Below are positions 1-5,491 of a DNA stretch of 22,642 nucleotides, one piece after another. The notes beneath the pieces were generated by a model, which was not told the origin of the DNA, did no database searches, and was given only the letters and a program-made list of their open reading frames with translations. Position numbers and translations under genes: made by a program. Within the stretch, counting starts at the first letter, position 1. Each line of letters begins with the position of its first letter. Source of the DNA: a virus; IMG/VR virus record IMGVR_UViG_3300027889_000013, positions 1 to 22,642 of that record; one strand, written 5' to 3'.

Positions 1-390
1 ATGGGGGGCCTTCTTCTTCCAGGAAGCTATTACAGCGAGAGCGATGATGCTGAGGAGGAGTAAGCTGTAGAGGGGAGGCTCGGGGACGCCGGCGATCGGG
101 CCGGCGGCGGGTCCTTGGATTACCAGCCCCGGGCTGGCCTGCAGCCAAACCTCTCCCTCCCCATCCAGAGCCATGCTAGAGCCGAATGCTCCGGCAGAGC
201 CGGCGAGGTTGAGGGGAGAGTCGGAGGTGAAGGATAAATCCGAGCCTGGGGCTGGGTAGAGGAGATAGGATTGCCCCCCGACCCAGAGCTGGAGGGAGAA
301 CCAACTGGCGGTATTGCTCATATCGAGGGAGAAGGGAGCAGGCGGGTCGGCTCCGACGGCATACCCGCTTGTGGTGAAGTCGTAGTTCAT
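1..390 (-). CDS. Single-pass membrane protein with PEP-CTERM-like tail (3' end off window)
   Basis: The reading frame opens at the ATG at 390 and is still open at base 1, giving 130 visible residues. An AGGAGAGG ribosome-binding site lies just upstream, and the start overlaps the helicase stop by an ATGA junction, so the two are probably co-translated. Residues 1 to about 105 are small, polar and proline/glycine-rich and have no signal peptide. The visible end has the order VPEP (about residues 112-115), a hydrophobic stretch of roughly 18 residues rich in Leu, Ile and Ala, then WKKKAP. That order matches PEP-CTERM sorting tails, which exosortase recognises in some Gram-negative bacteria. Those substrates normally carry an N-terminal signal peptide, which is missing here. 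The safer reading is a tail-anchored phage membrane protein. The function is unknown and no family was recognised for the main body. Confidence 0.7.
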   Translation of the reverse strand, partial: MNYDFTTSGYAVGADPPAPFSLDMSNTASWFSLQLWVGGQSYLLYPAPGSDLSFTSDSPLNLAGSAGAFGSSMALDGEGEVWLQASPGLVIQGPAAGPIAGVPEPPLYSLLLLSIIALAVIASWKKKAPH

Positions 391-1883
391 TTGCCTCTCC
401 TGATTCCGTAGGTCAGTGACTGTTTCGCCCGAGTGATCGCCACATATCGGAGGTTGTATTCCTGCTGCAACGCATCCTTATCCATAACCCACCACCCCGG
501 GACGAGATCGGGCCGGAGGAAGTAGACATGCTCTGCCTCCAGACCCTTCGCTTTGTGGATAGTCGAGAAGATCGGCCCCGATCTCCCCTCCGAAAGGGAG
601 CGAATGAGCCCGAGGATCTCCTCGACGGTTCGGAAGCCCTCGGAGAGGGCTCGGACGGTTTCGGCCTTGTCCTCAAGGCTGGCTACCTTCCAAGCCATGC
701 CCTTCGACTCGGCGGCCATCGTTTCCTTCTGCAGCCATCGGTCCAGCCGGCGGAGCATCTCGGATGGGTCCTCGGTGCGGAACTTCTTGATGAAGCCGGC
801 GAGACCCTCGAGGGCGTTGCTGAGCACTCGGCATGGCTTTCGTGCGCGGACATGCCGCATGATTGCTGCGAACAGCGGCGCGTTGTTTCGGCAGACAACC
901 AGCCAGCCCTCTTCGAACAGTTCAGGATCTTCGGAAGAATCCGGGCGCGGGTGGGAGACGAGACCGGCGGGCGCTCCCGGCCGAGCCTGGATGTAGGGCA
1001 CCAGCTCCTGCGCTTCCGCAACCACCGCTAGAGGACAGCGGTAGCTGATACTCAGAGGTAGCTCGGCCATTCGGAAATGCTCTTTAAGTAGATCGAGCGA
1101 ATTCGCGAGGGCTCCTCTGAACGCGTATATGGCTTGGTTCCTATCACCGACAGCAATAAGTCTCGTTCTCTCCTGACATAGAGCTTCGAGGAAGAGATGC
1201 TGTATTCTGTTGAGGTCTTGAGCCTCATCCACCAGGACCGTCCCGAATGCAGGGAAAGGCCAATGGCGATATACCGGCCCATAGAGCTGGTCGTCGAAGT
1301 CGAAGGTCGTGAGATCGTCGCGTGATAGACTGAACACCTTGGCCGCATAGTGTGCAGCCGAGACAATATCTGCATCATCGATGTCCCACTCCCCATTTGT
1401 GATGAAGTGCTCGAAGTCCGAGCTGTTGACCTCGGAGTCGATGCCGACGGCGGAGGCCTTGGCGGTGCTGACGATCCGCTGGACGATGTATCCGAACTTC
1501 CGCCGAGCCTCGGGAGGCATGATGGCCTCGACGAGCCTCTCAGTCTTCCGAGCCTCGAGCCTCGCCCCGGAGGCATTCTGCATCCAGAGACGGTGGCCGA
1601 GCGCATTCAGAGTCTTTGCCTCACCGCTCGGGAGCTTGCCCCGGATGTCCTCGGCGATTGCCTTGTTGAAGGCCAGGAAGAGATTGGGCCCAGTTGCAAA
1701 CCTCGTGGCCTCGATGATCGTTGTGGTCTTCCCCGAGCCCGCCACGGCTTGGATCAAGAGTGGGTCGTCACAGTCTCGGACTGCGGAGAAGATAGCGTCT
1801 TGGAAAGGAGACCAAGAGACAGCCCCGCCCCCGGCCTGGGAGGCCGGCTGGTCGGGGACGGTTAGGGAGAGGAAGTTAGGCAT
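387..1883 (-). CDS. UvrD/Rep-family superfamily 1 DNA helicase
   Basis: This 498-aa protein carries the ordered motifs of a superfamily 1A ATP-dependent DNA helicase. They are a Q-motif-like WSPFQ, Walker A AVAGSGKT (about residues 46-53), motif Ia LAFNKAIA, motif II VDEAQD (218-223), motif III GDRNQAIYAFRG (246-257), motif IV-like SYRCP, motif V STIHKAKGLE (from 440) and motif VI VAITRAK (from 481). Such enzymes use ATP to translocate 3'-5' along single-stranded DNA in repair, recombination or replication restart. The protein is shorter than cellular UvrD (about 720 aa), as is usual for phage versions. I chose the ATG at 1883 over an upstream in-frame codon because GAGGAG sits at SD distance before it. 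The start overlaps the preceding small gene by 8 bases and the stop overlaps the next start. No polymerase or primase is visible nearby. Confidence 0.93.
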   Translation of the reverse strand: MPNFLSLTVPDQPASQAGGGAVSWSPFQDAIFSAVRDCDDPLLIQAVAGSGKTTTIIEATRFATGPNLFLAFNKAIAEDIRGKLPSGEAKTLNALGHRLWMQNASGARLEARKTERLVEAIMPPEARRKFGYIVQRIVSTAKASAVGIDSEVNSSDFEHFITNGEWDIDDADIVSAAHYAAKVFSLSRDDLTTFDFDDQLYGPVYRHWPFPAFGTVLVDEAQDLNRIQHLFLEALCQERTRLIAVGDRNQAIYAFRGALANSLDLLKEHFRMAELPLSISYRCPLAVVAEAQELVPYIQARPGAPAGLVSHPRPDSSEDPELFEEGWLVVCRNNAPLFAAIMRHVRARKPCRVLSNALEGLAGFIKKFRTEDPSEMLRRLDRWLQKETMAAESKGMAWKVASLEDKAETVRALSEGFRTVEEILGLIRSLSEGRSGPIFSTIHKAKGLEAEHVYFLRPDLVPGWWVMDKDALQQEYNLRYVAITRAKQSLTYGIRRGK

Positions 1884-2055
1884 TGCCGTTCTCCTCGGCG
1901 GCAAGCCGTGCGATTGTCTCTTGAATCCACTCCTCGGAGTGAGGCTTGCGATGCAAGGCTCGCTTGCACTGGCATTTGCACCGCGGCTTTAGGGCCTTCT
2001 CACAAGACAGCGCGTTGCGACGGATAAGAGCCTCGAGTGCGGGCTTGTTGTTCAT
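1876..2055 (-). CDS. Small basic CxC-motif protein, unknown function
   Basis: This 59-aa lysine- and arginine-rich protein starts at the ATG at 2055, with GGAAAG a few bases upstream. The start overlaps the stop of the preceding gene by an ATGA junction, and its own end overlaps the helicase start by 8 bases, so it sits in a coupled operon. The centre reads RCKCQCKRALHRKPH, a close-set cysteine/histidine group that could bind a metal. I do not recognise the family. Almost the same peptide, and the DNA that encodes it, occurs near the C-terminus of the helix-turn-helix protein at 2424-3203, so the two proteins share a mobile or duplicated module. A small zinc-binding accessory factor is possible but unproven. 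Confidence 0.65.
   Translation of the reverse strand: MNNKPALEALIRRNALSCEKALKPRCKCQCKRALHRKPHSEEWIQETIARLAAEENGNA
1948..1979. repeat. Dispersed repeat copy 1 (encodes KCQCK module)
   Basis: This stretch holds GCGATGCA followed by GCTTGCACTGGCATTTGC at 1962-1979. The same two blocks recur at 2574-2599 with one base difference and a shorter gap. Both copies are read in the same protein frame on the minus strand. Confidence 0.75.
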
Positions 2056-2288
2056 GGCACTTTCCACAGCGTCGGTATCTCCAACCCGTCGAGATCCTTA
2101 CTCGGAAGCAGATCGCCGAGATCGCTCGGCAATTGGGCTGCCTCGACAATCGGCCCCGTCCCATCCAGCCACCCCTTGCAGTAGAATGCAAAAGCGAGGC
2201 TACGGTCGGCGTCGGAGAAGAGCCCCGGCTTGCACCTCGCCAGGAAGGCCTGCCAGTGCTTATGAAAGGTCTGGTTTGCGGTTTTCAT
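2052..2288 (-). CDS. Uncharacterised 78-aa protein
   Basis: The start is the ATG at 2288, preceded by GAGGAGACACTCGA, which is a good SD site and a member of the recurring GGAGACTCGC leader family. It overlaps the preceding gene's stop by ATGA, and its own stop overlaps the next gene's start in the same way. The frame extends further upstream, but that part lies inside the preceding gene and has no SD. The protein begins MKTANQTFHKHWQ and has a helical first half containing ARCKPGLFSDADRS and AFYCKGW, then an acidic C-terminal half. No known domain, signal peptide or membrane segment is visible. It is a small phage operon protein of unknown role. Confidence 0.6.
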   Translation of the reverse strand: MKTANQTFHKHWQAFLARCKPGLFSDADRSLAFAFYCKGWLDGTGPIVEAAQLPSDLGDLLPSKDLDGLEIPTLWKVP

Positions 2289-2485
2289 TCGAGTGTCTCC
2301 TCGGCGCGCTTGATTGGTGCTGAGCCATACCCCGACCCTTGCATTATGAGTGTAACACGCGAGCCCCAATAAGCGTCGAAGTGCAGTCCTTCTTCTGAGC
2401 CCTTGAGTCTGCCTCGGCAGGTCTCAAGAGCCTTCATTACTGCCTTCTGGCAGGCCAGTATCGCCTTTGCTTGCTTGCGAGTCAT
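2285..2485 (-). CDS. Uncharacterised 66-aa protein
   Basis: The start is the ATG at 2485, which lies inside the 3' end of the helix-turn-helix gene with about 62 bases of overlap. It is chosen because GAGGAGACTCGC, the recurring leader of this operon, stands in front of it. The protein begins MTRKQAKAILACQKAVMKAL, a basic amphipathic helix, and continues with a GLHFDAYWGSRVTL segment. No family is recognised. The stop overlaps the next start by ATGA, which supports translation. The long frame upstream of this ATG is out of frame with the helix-turn-helix gene and is taken as non-coding. Confidence 0.6.
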   Translation of the reverse strand: MTRKQAKAILACQKAVMKALETCRGRLKGSEEGLHFDAYWGSRVTLIMQGSGYGSAPIKRAEETLE

Positions 2486-3203
2486 CGGTGCGAGTCTCCT
2501 CTGTCTGTGGTTCACATTTATCCTGACGATGGATTGTCCCCTCGTCAAGAACGAAATCTCTGCCGGGTGGCAAGCGATGCAGCTTGCACTGGCACTTGCG
2601 GAGCAGGGCACGCAAGTCGGCGGCGTGCTGCTCGGCGTTGTATTTGGGAGCCTGAGAGCTAGAGGGCTGTGAGGTTGGTTGGGCTGGAGTCGGCGGCAAT
2701 GCCGTTGGGAGAGCGGCTTGCGCTTCTGCCATCTGTTCCTGTACCTTGCGGAGCCGTTCAGCCTCTGCCTCAGCCGTAGCTTTCTCAGCCGCCTCTCTCG
2801 CCTCTCGAATTGGGCGCAGCCGCTCGGCTTGCTCTTGTATCCATCGGAGGCGGGCTTCCGGATCGTCTGGCATAGTAGTATCCTCTGGCTCAAGTCTCTC
2901 GAAGGCTTGCGTTACTTGTGGGTCAATAGCCTCGGCTGGTCTCGCCAGCGAGGCTTTGAGCCTATCGTTCATGAGCTGCTGGCGGTAGTTAGCATCCGCT
3001 GCACTCTCTACCGTTGCTACGCCTCGGTGGCTTAGCTCATTAACGGCATTGCTTATCGTATTCGGGCTTACTCCATATTCGTAAGCCATTTGCCTCATTG
3101 TAACTGGCACGACAAAGCGATTGGCCCATCGCTGGCGTATCTCATACACTTGGTCTGGGCTGAGCTTACTGGCTTTGTTATTGCCAAGGTAGAATTTAGA
3201 CAT
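2424..3203 (-). CDS. Helix-turn-helix / coiled-coil DNA-binding protein candidate
   Basis: This 259-aa protein starts at the ATG at 3203, with GGAG about six bases upstream. An upstream in-frame start would add a Cys/Trp-rich translation of the tandem repeats at 3278-3320, so it was rejected. Residues about 35-62 (TMRQMAYEYGVSPNTISNAV and following) look like a helix-turn-helix. Residues about 112-165 are rich in Ala, Glu, Arg and Gln and look like a coiled coil. A Pro/Ser linker covers about 166-188. The C-terminal part has RKCQCKLHR (Cys204, Cys206, His209) and a further Cys230, a possible metal site shared with the small protein at 1876-2055. Its position beside palindromes and an AT-cored dyad suggests a regulator or a replication-initiation factor, but no initiator family was recognised. 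Confidence 0.7.
   Translation of the reverse strand: MSKFYLGNNKASKLSPDQVYEIRQRWANRFVVPVTMRQMAYEYGVSPNTISNAVNELSHRGVATVESAADANYRQQLMNDRLKASLARPAEAIDPQVTQAFERLEPEDTTMPDDPEARLRWIQEQAERLRPIREAREAAEKATAEAEAERLRKVQEQMAEAQAALPTALPPTPAQPTSQPSSSQAPKYNAEQHAADLRALLRKCQCKLHRLPPGRDFVLDEGTIHRQDKCEPQTEETRTDDSQASKGDTGLPEGSNEGS
2574..2599. repeat. Dispersed repeat copy 2 (encodes KCQCK module)
   Basis: GCGATGCA is followed directly by GCTTGCACTGGCACTTGC. The second block matches 17 of 18 bases of 1962-1979. On the minus strand it encodes the KCQCKLHR peptide of the helix-turn-helix protein. Confidence 0.75.
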
Positions 3204-3231
3204 GCTGGCTCCGAATCGTCGGCATGCGCGT

Positions 3232-3261
3232 ATTGTGGCACAGTCGGCGGGTCGGCGGCAA
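3232..3261 (-). promoter_or_regulatory. Weak candidate leftward promoter for the HTH gene
   Basis: Reading leftward there is TTGCCG (3261-3256), an 18-base spacer, and CACAAT (3237-3232). Each box matches the sigma70 consensus at four of six positions. It lies about 30 bases before the start at 3203, directly beside the palindrome at 3264-3280. It is a match by eye only. Confidence 0.3.
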
Positions 3262-3263
3262 CC

Positions 3264-3280
3264 CAGACATCCGATGTCTG
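3264..3280. promoter_or_regulatory. 17-bp perfect palindrome, operator candidate
   Basis: CAGACATC and GATGTCTG form perfect 8-base arms around one central C. The site lies two bases upstream of the candidate -35 box of the helix-turn-helix gene, a typical place for an autoregulatory operator. The binding protein is unknown. Confidence 0.5.
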
Positions 3281-3320
3281 CCCAACATGACCAACAGCAC
3301 GCTGCCCAACATGACCAACA
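3278..3320. repeat. Two 19-bp tandem repeats, 24-bp period
   Basis: CTGCCCAACATGACCAACA occurs perfectly at 3278-3296 and again at 3302-3320. The period of 24 bp is a little over two helical turns. The GACCAACA end of each copy also forms part of the arms of the neighbouring large dyad. The arrangement is iteron-like. Confidence 0.7.
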
Positions 3321-3439
3321 CAACGAACCAAAACCACGTACGGATGTTTCCCGCTTAGGGGGTTATTAAGAAAAAAAAAAATTAATAATAAAAACCCTGA
3401 GAGACGGGAATCATCCGTGCTGCGTTTTGGTTGTTGGTC
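3313..3439. repeat. 127-bp interrupted dyad around an AT-rich core
   Basis: Paired arms converge on an A-run at 3370-3380. GACCAACA (3313-3320) pairs with 3432-3439 at 8 of 8 positions. AACCAAAAC (3326-3334) pairs with 3424-3432 at 9 of 9. ACGGATGTTTCCCG (3340-3353) pairs with 3405-3418 at 13 of 14. CTTAGGG (3354-3360) pairs with 3395-3401 at 6 of 7. The core (about 3361-3395) is nearly all A and T. It lies between two co-directional minus-strand genes and overlaps neither. An origin, a cruciform binding site or a structured RNA are all possible. Confidence 0.7.
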
Positions 3440-3447
3440 GTGGTTGT

Positions 3448-3472
3448 GGGGTCGGTTGTCAGTCCCGACCCC
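3448..3472 (-). terminator. GC-rich hairpin just after the 186-aa gene, weak terminator candidate
   Basis: GGGGTCGG (3448-3455) and CCGACCCC (3465-3472) form a perfect 8-bp stem with a 9-base loop, 12 bases beyond the stop at 3485. No U-tract follows on either strand, so intrinsic termination is doubtful. It may protect the 3' end of the message. Confidence 0.3.
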
Positions 3473-3484
3473 GCCACCATCCGC

Positions 3485-4045
3485 TCAGGCCCGTTTCGCC
3501 GCCCTTAGCCCCTCGATCAGCGCCTTGGCGCTGGATGCCCCGCCCACCCGAGCGCGCTCCGCGTACACAGCGTCGAGTGTAGGTTTAATCTCGGGATCCA
3601 CCCGCAGCGCGTCTCGATCCGCACCCGTCATCTCCCGCACCCGAGCCTCCGCATCCGCTCCGTCCAGTTCAAACACCCGGCAGAGCGCCTCAATGAGCGC
3701 GCGTGTGTCAGCCGACAGCCCGCCACCCCCTCCGCCCGCCATCGCCCACGCCTCAGTCCCGGATGCATAGTGAGTCGCAAGGCGATTGATCGCATCATGC
3801 TTCTCCTGCGCACTCGCGCTTCGCCCAGATTTCGTGTCGCGCTCCAGCGCCGCCGCGCGGGTGAGGCGGACCTCCATCCCATACCCCATTGCCTCTGCGC
3901 GCACGGCCTCGGAGAGCTGGGCGAACCGCAGCACGATTGGCTGCGTGATGCCCCTTACGTGAACTGTGATCGCCTCGGGTGTGCGCTGCACACTCGTGGT
4001 AGCGTTCTCGCGGAATTTCACCGCGCCAGTTGTCTCATTGTTCAT
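3485..4045 (-). CDS. Uncharacterised 186-aa phage protein
   Basis: The start is the ATG at 4045, preceded by GAGGAGAGACTCGC, the operon's recurring leader, and it overlaps the previous gene's stop by ATGA. The N-terminal half contains a predicted beta-rich stretch (AITVHVRGITQPIVLRFAQL) followed by SEAVRAEAMGYGMEVRLTRAAAL and a helical KHDAINRLATHYASG segment. A poly-glycine hinge (AMAGGGGGG) then separates a helical C-terminal domain rich in Ala, Asp and Arg. From memory, the segment around MGYGMEVRLTRAAAL resembles a conserved hypothetical protein of tailed phages, but I cannot name a family or function. No membrane segment or signal peptide is visible. It is probably an early protein, since it is the second gene after the divergent control region. 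Confidence 0.75.
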   Translation of the reverse strand: MNNETTGAVKFRENATTSVQRTPEAITVHVRGITQPIVLRFAQLSEAVRAEAMGYGMEVRLTRAAALERDTKSGRSASAQEKHDAINRLATHYASGTEAWAMAGGGGGGLSADTRALIEALCRVFELDGADAEARVREMTGADRDALRVDPEIKPTLDAVYAERARVGGASSAKALIEGLRAAKRA

Positions 4046-4230
4046 GCGAGTCTCTCCTCTATTGTTCCCACCACGAACCGATAGCCAAATGGCAGTTTAT
4101 CGGCAAACCCTTGGGCTTGCGCCCTCGTCTGAAACTTCATCGTTCGCCAGCTTTTCGCTGCTGGTGGCAACAGCGCCACCATCCACAACCCGACGATGGG
4201 TAGGTTGTGTAAATCGCCTGCGCGTCTCAT
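4042..4230 (-). CDS. Small uncharacterised protein, first gene of the leftward operon
   Basis: The chosen start is the ATG at 4230, which gives 62 residues, because GGAGACTCGC lies upstream of it. An ATG at 4278 would add 16 residues but has only a weak GAGAG upstream. The protein opens MRRAGDLHNLPIVGLWMVALLPPAAKSWRTM, with a moderately hydrophobic stretch too short and broken to call a membrane segment, then a soluble FQTRAQAQGFADKLPFGYRFVVGTIEERL end. No family is recognised. The stop overlaps the next start by ATGA, so the two genes are coupled. It would be the first product of any leftward transcript starting near 4608. Confidence 0.55.
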   Translation of the reverse strand: MRRAGDLHNLPIVGLWMVALLPPAAKSWRTMKFQTRAQAQGFADKLPFGYRFVVGTIEERLA

Positions 4231-4415
4231 TTTGGCGAGTCTCCATTGCCGAGCACCATGCCCGGATTTCATGGCCATGTATACGCTCTCAGCCTCATGC
4301 CGTCAAGCGCCGAGGTTGACCGTTCGTCGGCTGATGGACGGTCGCCGGCATCGCCGTCGGTGGCACGCCGCTTGCATGCCGCCCCTGCCTCGCACAACCC
4401 TCCGACCAGCGGCGC

Positions 4416-4431
4416 TGTTCCACGTGGAACA
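4416..4431. promoter_or_regulatory. parS: parS-type ParB-binding palindrome
   Basis: TGTTCCACGTGGAACA is a perfect 16-bp palindrome. It fits the chromosomal parS pattern TGTTNCACGTGNAACA, which ParB CTPase clamps recognise during chromosome segregation in most bacteria. It lies in the non-coding divergent region, outside every supported gene. No ParA or ParB is encoded in this window, so host or off-window ParB would be needed. The sequence match is seen directly; the function on this molecule is inferred. Confidence 0.75.
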
Positions 4432-4533
4432 CCAGCAGGCTTGCTGCAGCGCAATGCCGTCGGCTCGCTTGCTGCGCTGCACCAACCCTCGCTTGCAATC
4501 CCCGTGCCAATCGCAGCCCATCCTCGGGGAGGG

Positions 4534-4546
4534 GGGAAAATTTCCC
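4534..4546. promoter_or_regulatory. 13-bp palindrome, weak operator candidate
   Basis: GGGAAAATTTCCC has 6-base arms around a central A and lies within a G-run. It is between the parS-type site and the TATAAT dyad. Length and composition are modest, so it may be incidental. Confidence 0.25.
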
Positions 4547-4596
4547 TGACCGTCGCGCGCGTCCGAATGCAGTCCCTGCTGATCGCAGGTGCTCAT

Positions 4597-4627
4597 TTCA
4601 TACACACATTATACCGCATATAATATG
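4597..4627. promoter_or_regulatory. Divergent TATAAT dyad, candidate promoter/operator (copy 1)
   Basis: ATTATA (4608-4613) and TATAAT (4619-4624) form an inverted pair five bases apart, giving a perfect -10 box on each strand. For rightward transcription, TTCATA (4597-4602) lies 16 bases upstream of TATAAT and matches the -35 consensus at four of six positions. No good leftward -35 is visible. The core TTATACCGCATATAATATG (4609-4627) recurs at 20977-20995 with two transitions. The site lies 147 bases before the first late gene and about 380 before the first leftward gene. Confidence 0.6.
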
Positions 4628-4665
4628 AGCACAGTATGAGACCGCCTTGCACTAGTCAACCCAGA

Positions 4666-4679
4666 CAAGGCATGCCTTG
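4666..4679. promoter_or_regulatory. 14-bp perfect palindrome between promoter and small terminase
   Basis: CAAGGCATGCCTTG is a perfect palindrome, followed by GTTGAAAAATTG and a run of seven T. It could be an operator downstream of the rightward -10 box. The stem is too short for a convincing terminator even with the T-run. Confidence 0.35.
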
Positions 4680-4773
4680 GTTGAAAAATTGTTTTTTTGC
4701 TGTTAACCTCGGTTCCGACCCTGGGCGCAAGTGCGGCCGAGTTTCGGGAGGATGAAATGCGGAGGCGGGGGCG

Positions 4774-5367
4774 ATGAATGCTTTGTTACAGTCTCTGGTT
4801 GATGGCACGCCGTCGCCCGGGGTTCAGCCCGGTTCCTTCCTTGCTCCCCGCCCTCCCCGCGATCAGATCCAGAAGATGCGCTACACGCACGAGGCGATGA
4901 TTGATATCCTGATAGCCGAGCCTTGGGTGAGCCAGAACGAATTGGCGGATCGCTTCGGGATGTCGGCGAGCTGGATCAGCACCATTATCTGCTCGGATGT
5001 CTTCCAGAGCAGGCTGGCCGAACGGCGGGACCAGCTCGTCGATCCAGAACTTCGCCTCTCGATCAAGACCCAGATGGAAGGGCTCCATGCTCGCTCCATG
5101 GAGATACTTCGGCACAAGCTCAACAAGCTCCCGGACGACGTGCCAGATCAGCTCGCCCTCCAGGTGGCGAAGGTCATGGGCCAGGGCCTCGGCATGGGCA
5201 CGCCCAAGATATCCGTCAGTGAGACCCACGTCCATCTCGAAGAACTCGGACAGAACCTCGTCGGGCTGCTCCGACGACGGAAAGCGGAGACCTATGATGA
5301 AGAAACTCAGCACGAGGGGCATCCACAACTCGGGTCCAACCCACCCGCCGGCGAGTCTGGCCCATAG
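4774..5367 (+). CDS. terS: Terminase small subunit candidate
   Basis: This 197-aa protein starts at the ATG at 4774, with GGAGG eight bases upstream. Residues about 36-85 read as an N-terminal DNA-binding domain: helices flank WVSQNELADRFGMSASWIST, a clear helix-turn-helix, followed by DVFQSRLAERRDQLVDPELR. A long helix (SIKTQMEGLHARSMEILRHKLNKL) would serve for ring oligomerisation, and the acidic/proline tail is probably disordered. This layout and the SWIS...DVFQ pattern are typical of small terminase subunits of short-tailed phages, which bind the packaging site and deliver DNA to the large subunit. The odd point is position: the large terminase is about 8.4 kb downstream, beyond a block of adhesin genes. 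It is the first gene of the rightward operon. A phage regulator is the main alternative. Confidence 0.75.
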   Translation: MNALLQSLVDGTPSPGVQPGSFLAPRPPRDQIQKMRYTHEAMIDILIAEPWVSQNELADRFGMSASWISTIICSDVFQSRLAERRDQLVDPELRLSIKTQMEGLHARSMEILRHKLNKLPDDVPDQLALQVAKVMGQGLGMGTPKISVSETHVHLEELGQNLVGLLRRRKAETYDEETQHEGHPQLGSNPPAGESGP

Positions 5368-5491
5368 ATCGAAGGCCCACTGCCTGCCCGTGACGAGCGG
5401 CTACCAGGCCAAGGGTTCGCCGCCGAAGCGCATGAAGGGCTCCATCCCCCTCCGCCAGCACCAGCGGATGGCAAGGAGTGGTGGGTTGTGA
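5297..5491 (+). CDS. Small basic protein between terS and tail genes, unknown
   Basis: This 64-aa frame starts at the second of two adjacent ATGs, with GGAG seven bases upstream, inside the last 70 bases of the small terminase gene. It ends in a GTGA overlap with the next gene, a junction typical of real neighbours. The product is strongly basic and rich in Pro, Ser and Gly (MKKLSTRGIHNSG, PPKRMKGSIPLRQHQRMARS). No domain, signal peptide or membrane segment is visible. It could bind DNA or be a short structural adaptor. Without it, about 120 bases of the otherwise gapless operon would be non-coding. Confidence 0.5.
   Translation: MKKLSTRGIHNSGPTHPPASLAHRSKAHCLPVTSGYQAKGSPPKRMKGSIPLRQHQRMARSGGL

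Larger units (their letters stand above)
4231..4773. other. Divergent control region without convincing genes
   Basis: About 540 bases separate the leftward and rightward operons. Frames open on both strands, but none has an SD site, normal phage-like composition or coupling. The region contains the parS-type palindrome, three further palindromes or dyads described separately, and four GCTTGC hexamers at 4370, 4439, 4467 and 4491. A leftward message starting near 4600 would have a leader of roughly 370 bases before the first gene, enough space for a regulatory or non-coding RNA. Confidence 0.6.

Noticed and set aside
528-1031. Plus-strand frames opposite the helicase
   Set aside because: They are antisense shadows of a gene with complete helicase motifs and have no SD, domain or junction support.
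3278-3320. Two tandem repeats as a CRISPR array
   Set aside because: Only two copies, with a 5-base gap and no spacer-length intervals.
2424-3323. Extended start of the helix-turn-helix protein (extra 40 residues)
   Set aside because: The extension translates the tandem repeats into an odd Cys/Trp-rich peptide and lacks an SD, whereas the ATG at 3203 has one.
3361-3395. Poly-A/AT run as a simple intrinsic terminator
   Set aside because: On neither strand does a compact GC hairpin stand directly before the T-run. The surrounding arms are too far apart for a standard terminator.
4303-4596. Minus-strand frame of about 97 aa, rich in Cys, Arg and Gly, in the divergent region
   Set aside because: There is no SD before its ATG at 4596, which lies only about a dozen bases from the TATAAT box. 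Composition is unlike the neighbours, and it would place parS inside a gene. A leaderless gene cannot be fully excluded.
4666-4700. CAAGGCATGCCTTG plus T-run as a rho-independent terminator
   Set aside because: With a realistic loop the stem is only four to five pairs, and it would stop the apparent rightward late promoter before its first gene.
4752-4802. Possible 16-aa leader peptide (MKCGGGGDECFVTVSG) overlapping the small terminase start
   Set aside because: The GGGAGG motif is almost directly against the ATG, so spacing is unsuitable. Better explained as part of the terminase ribosome-binding region.
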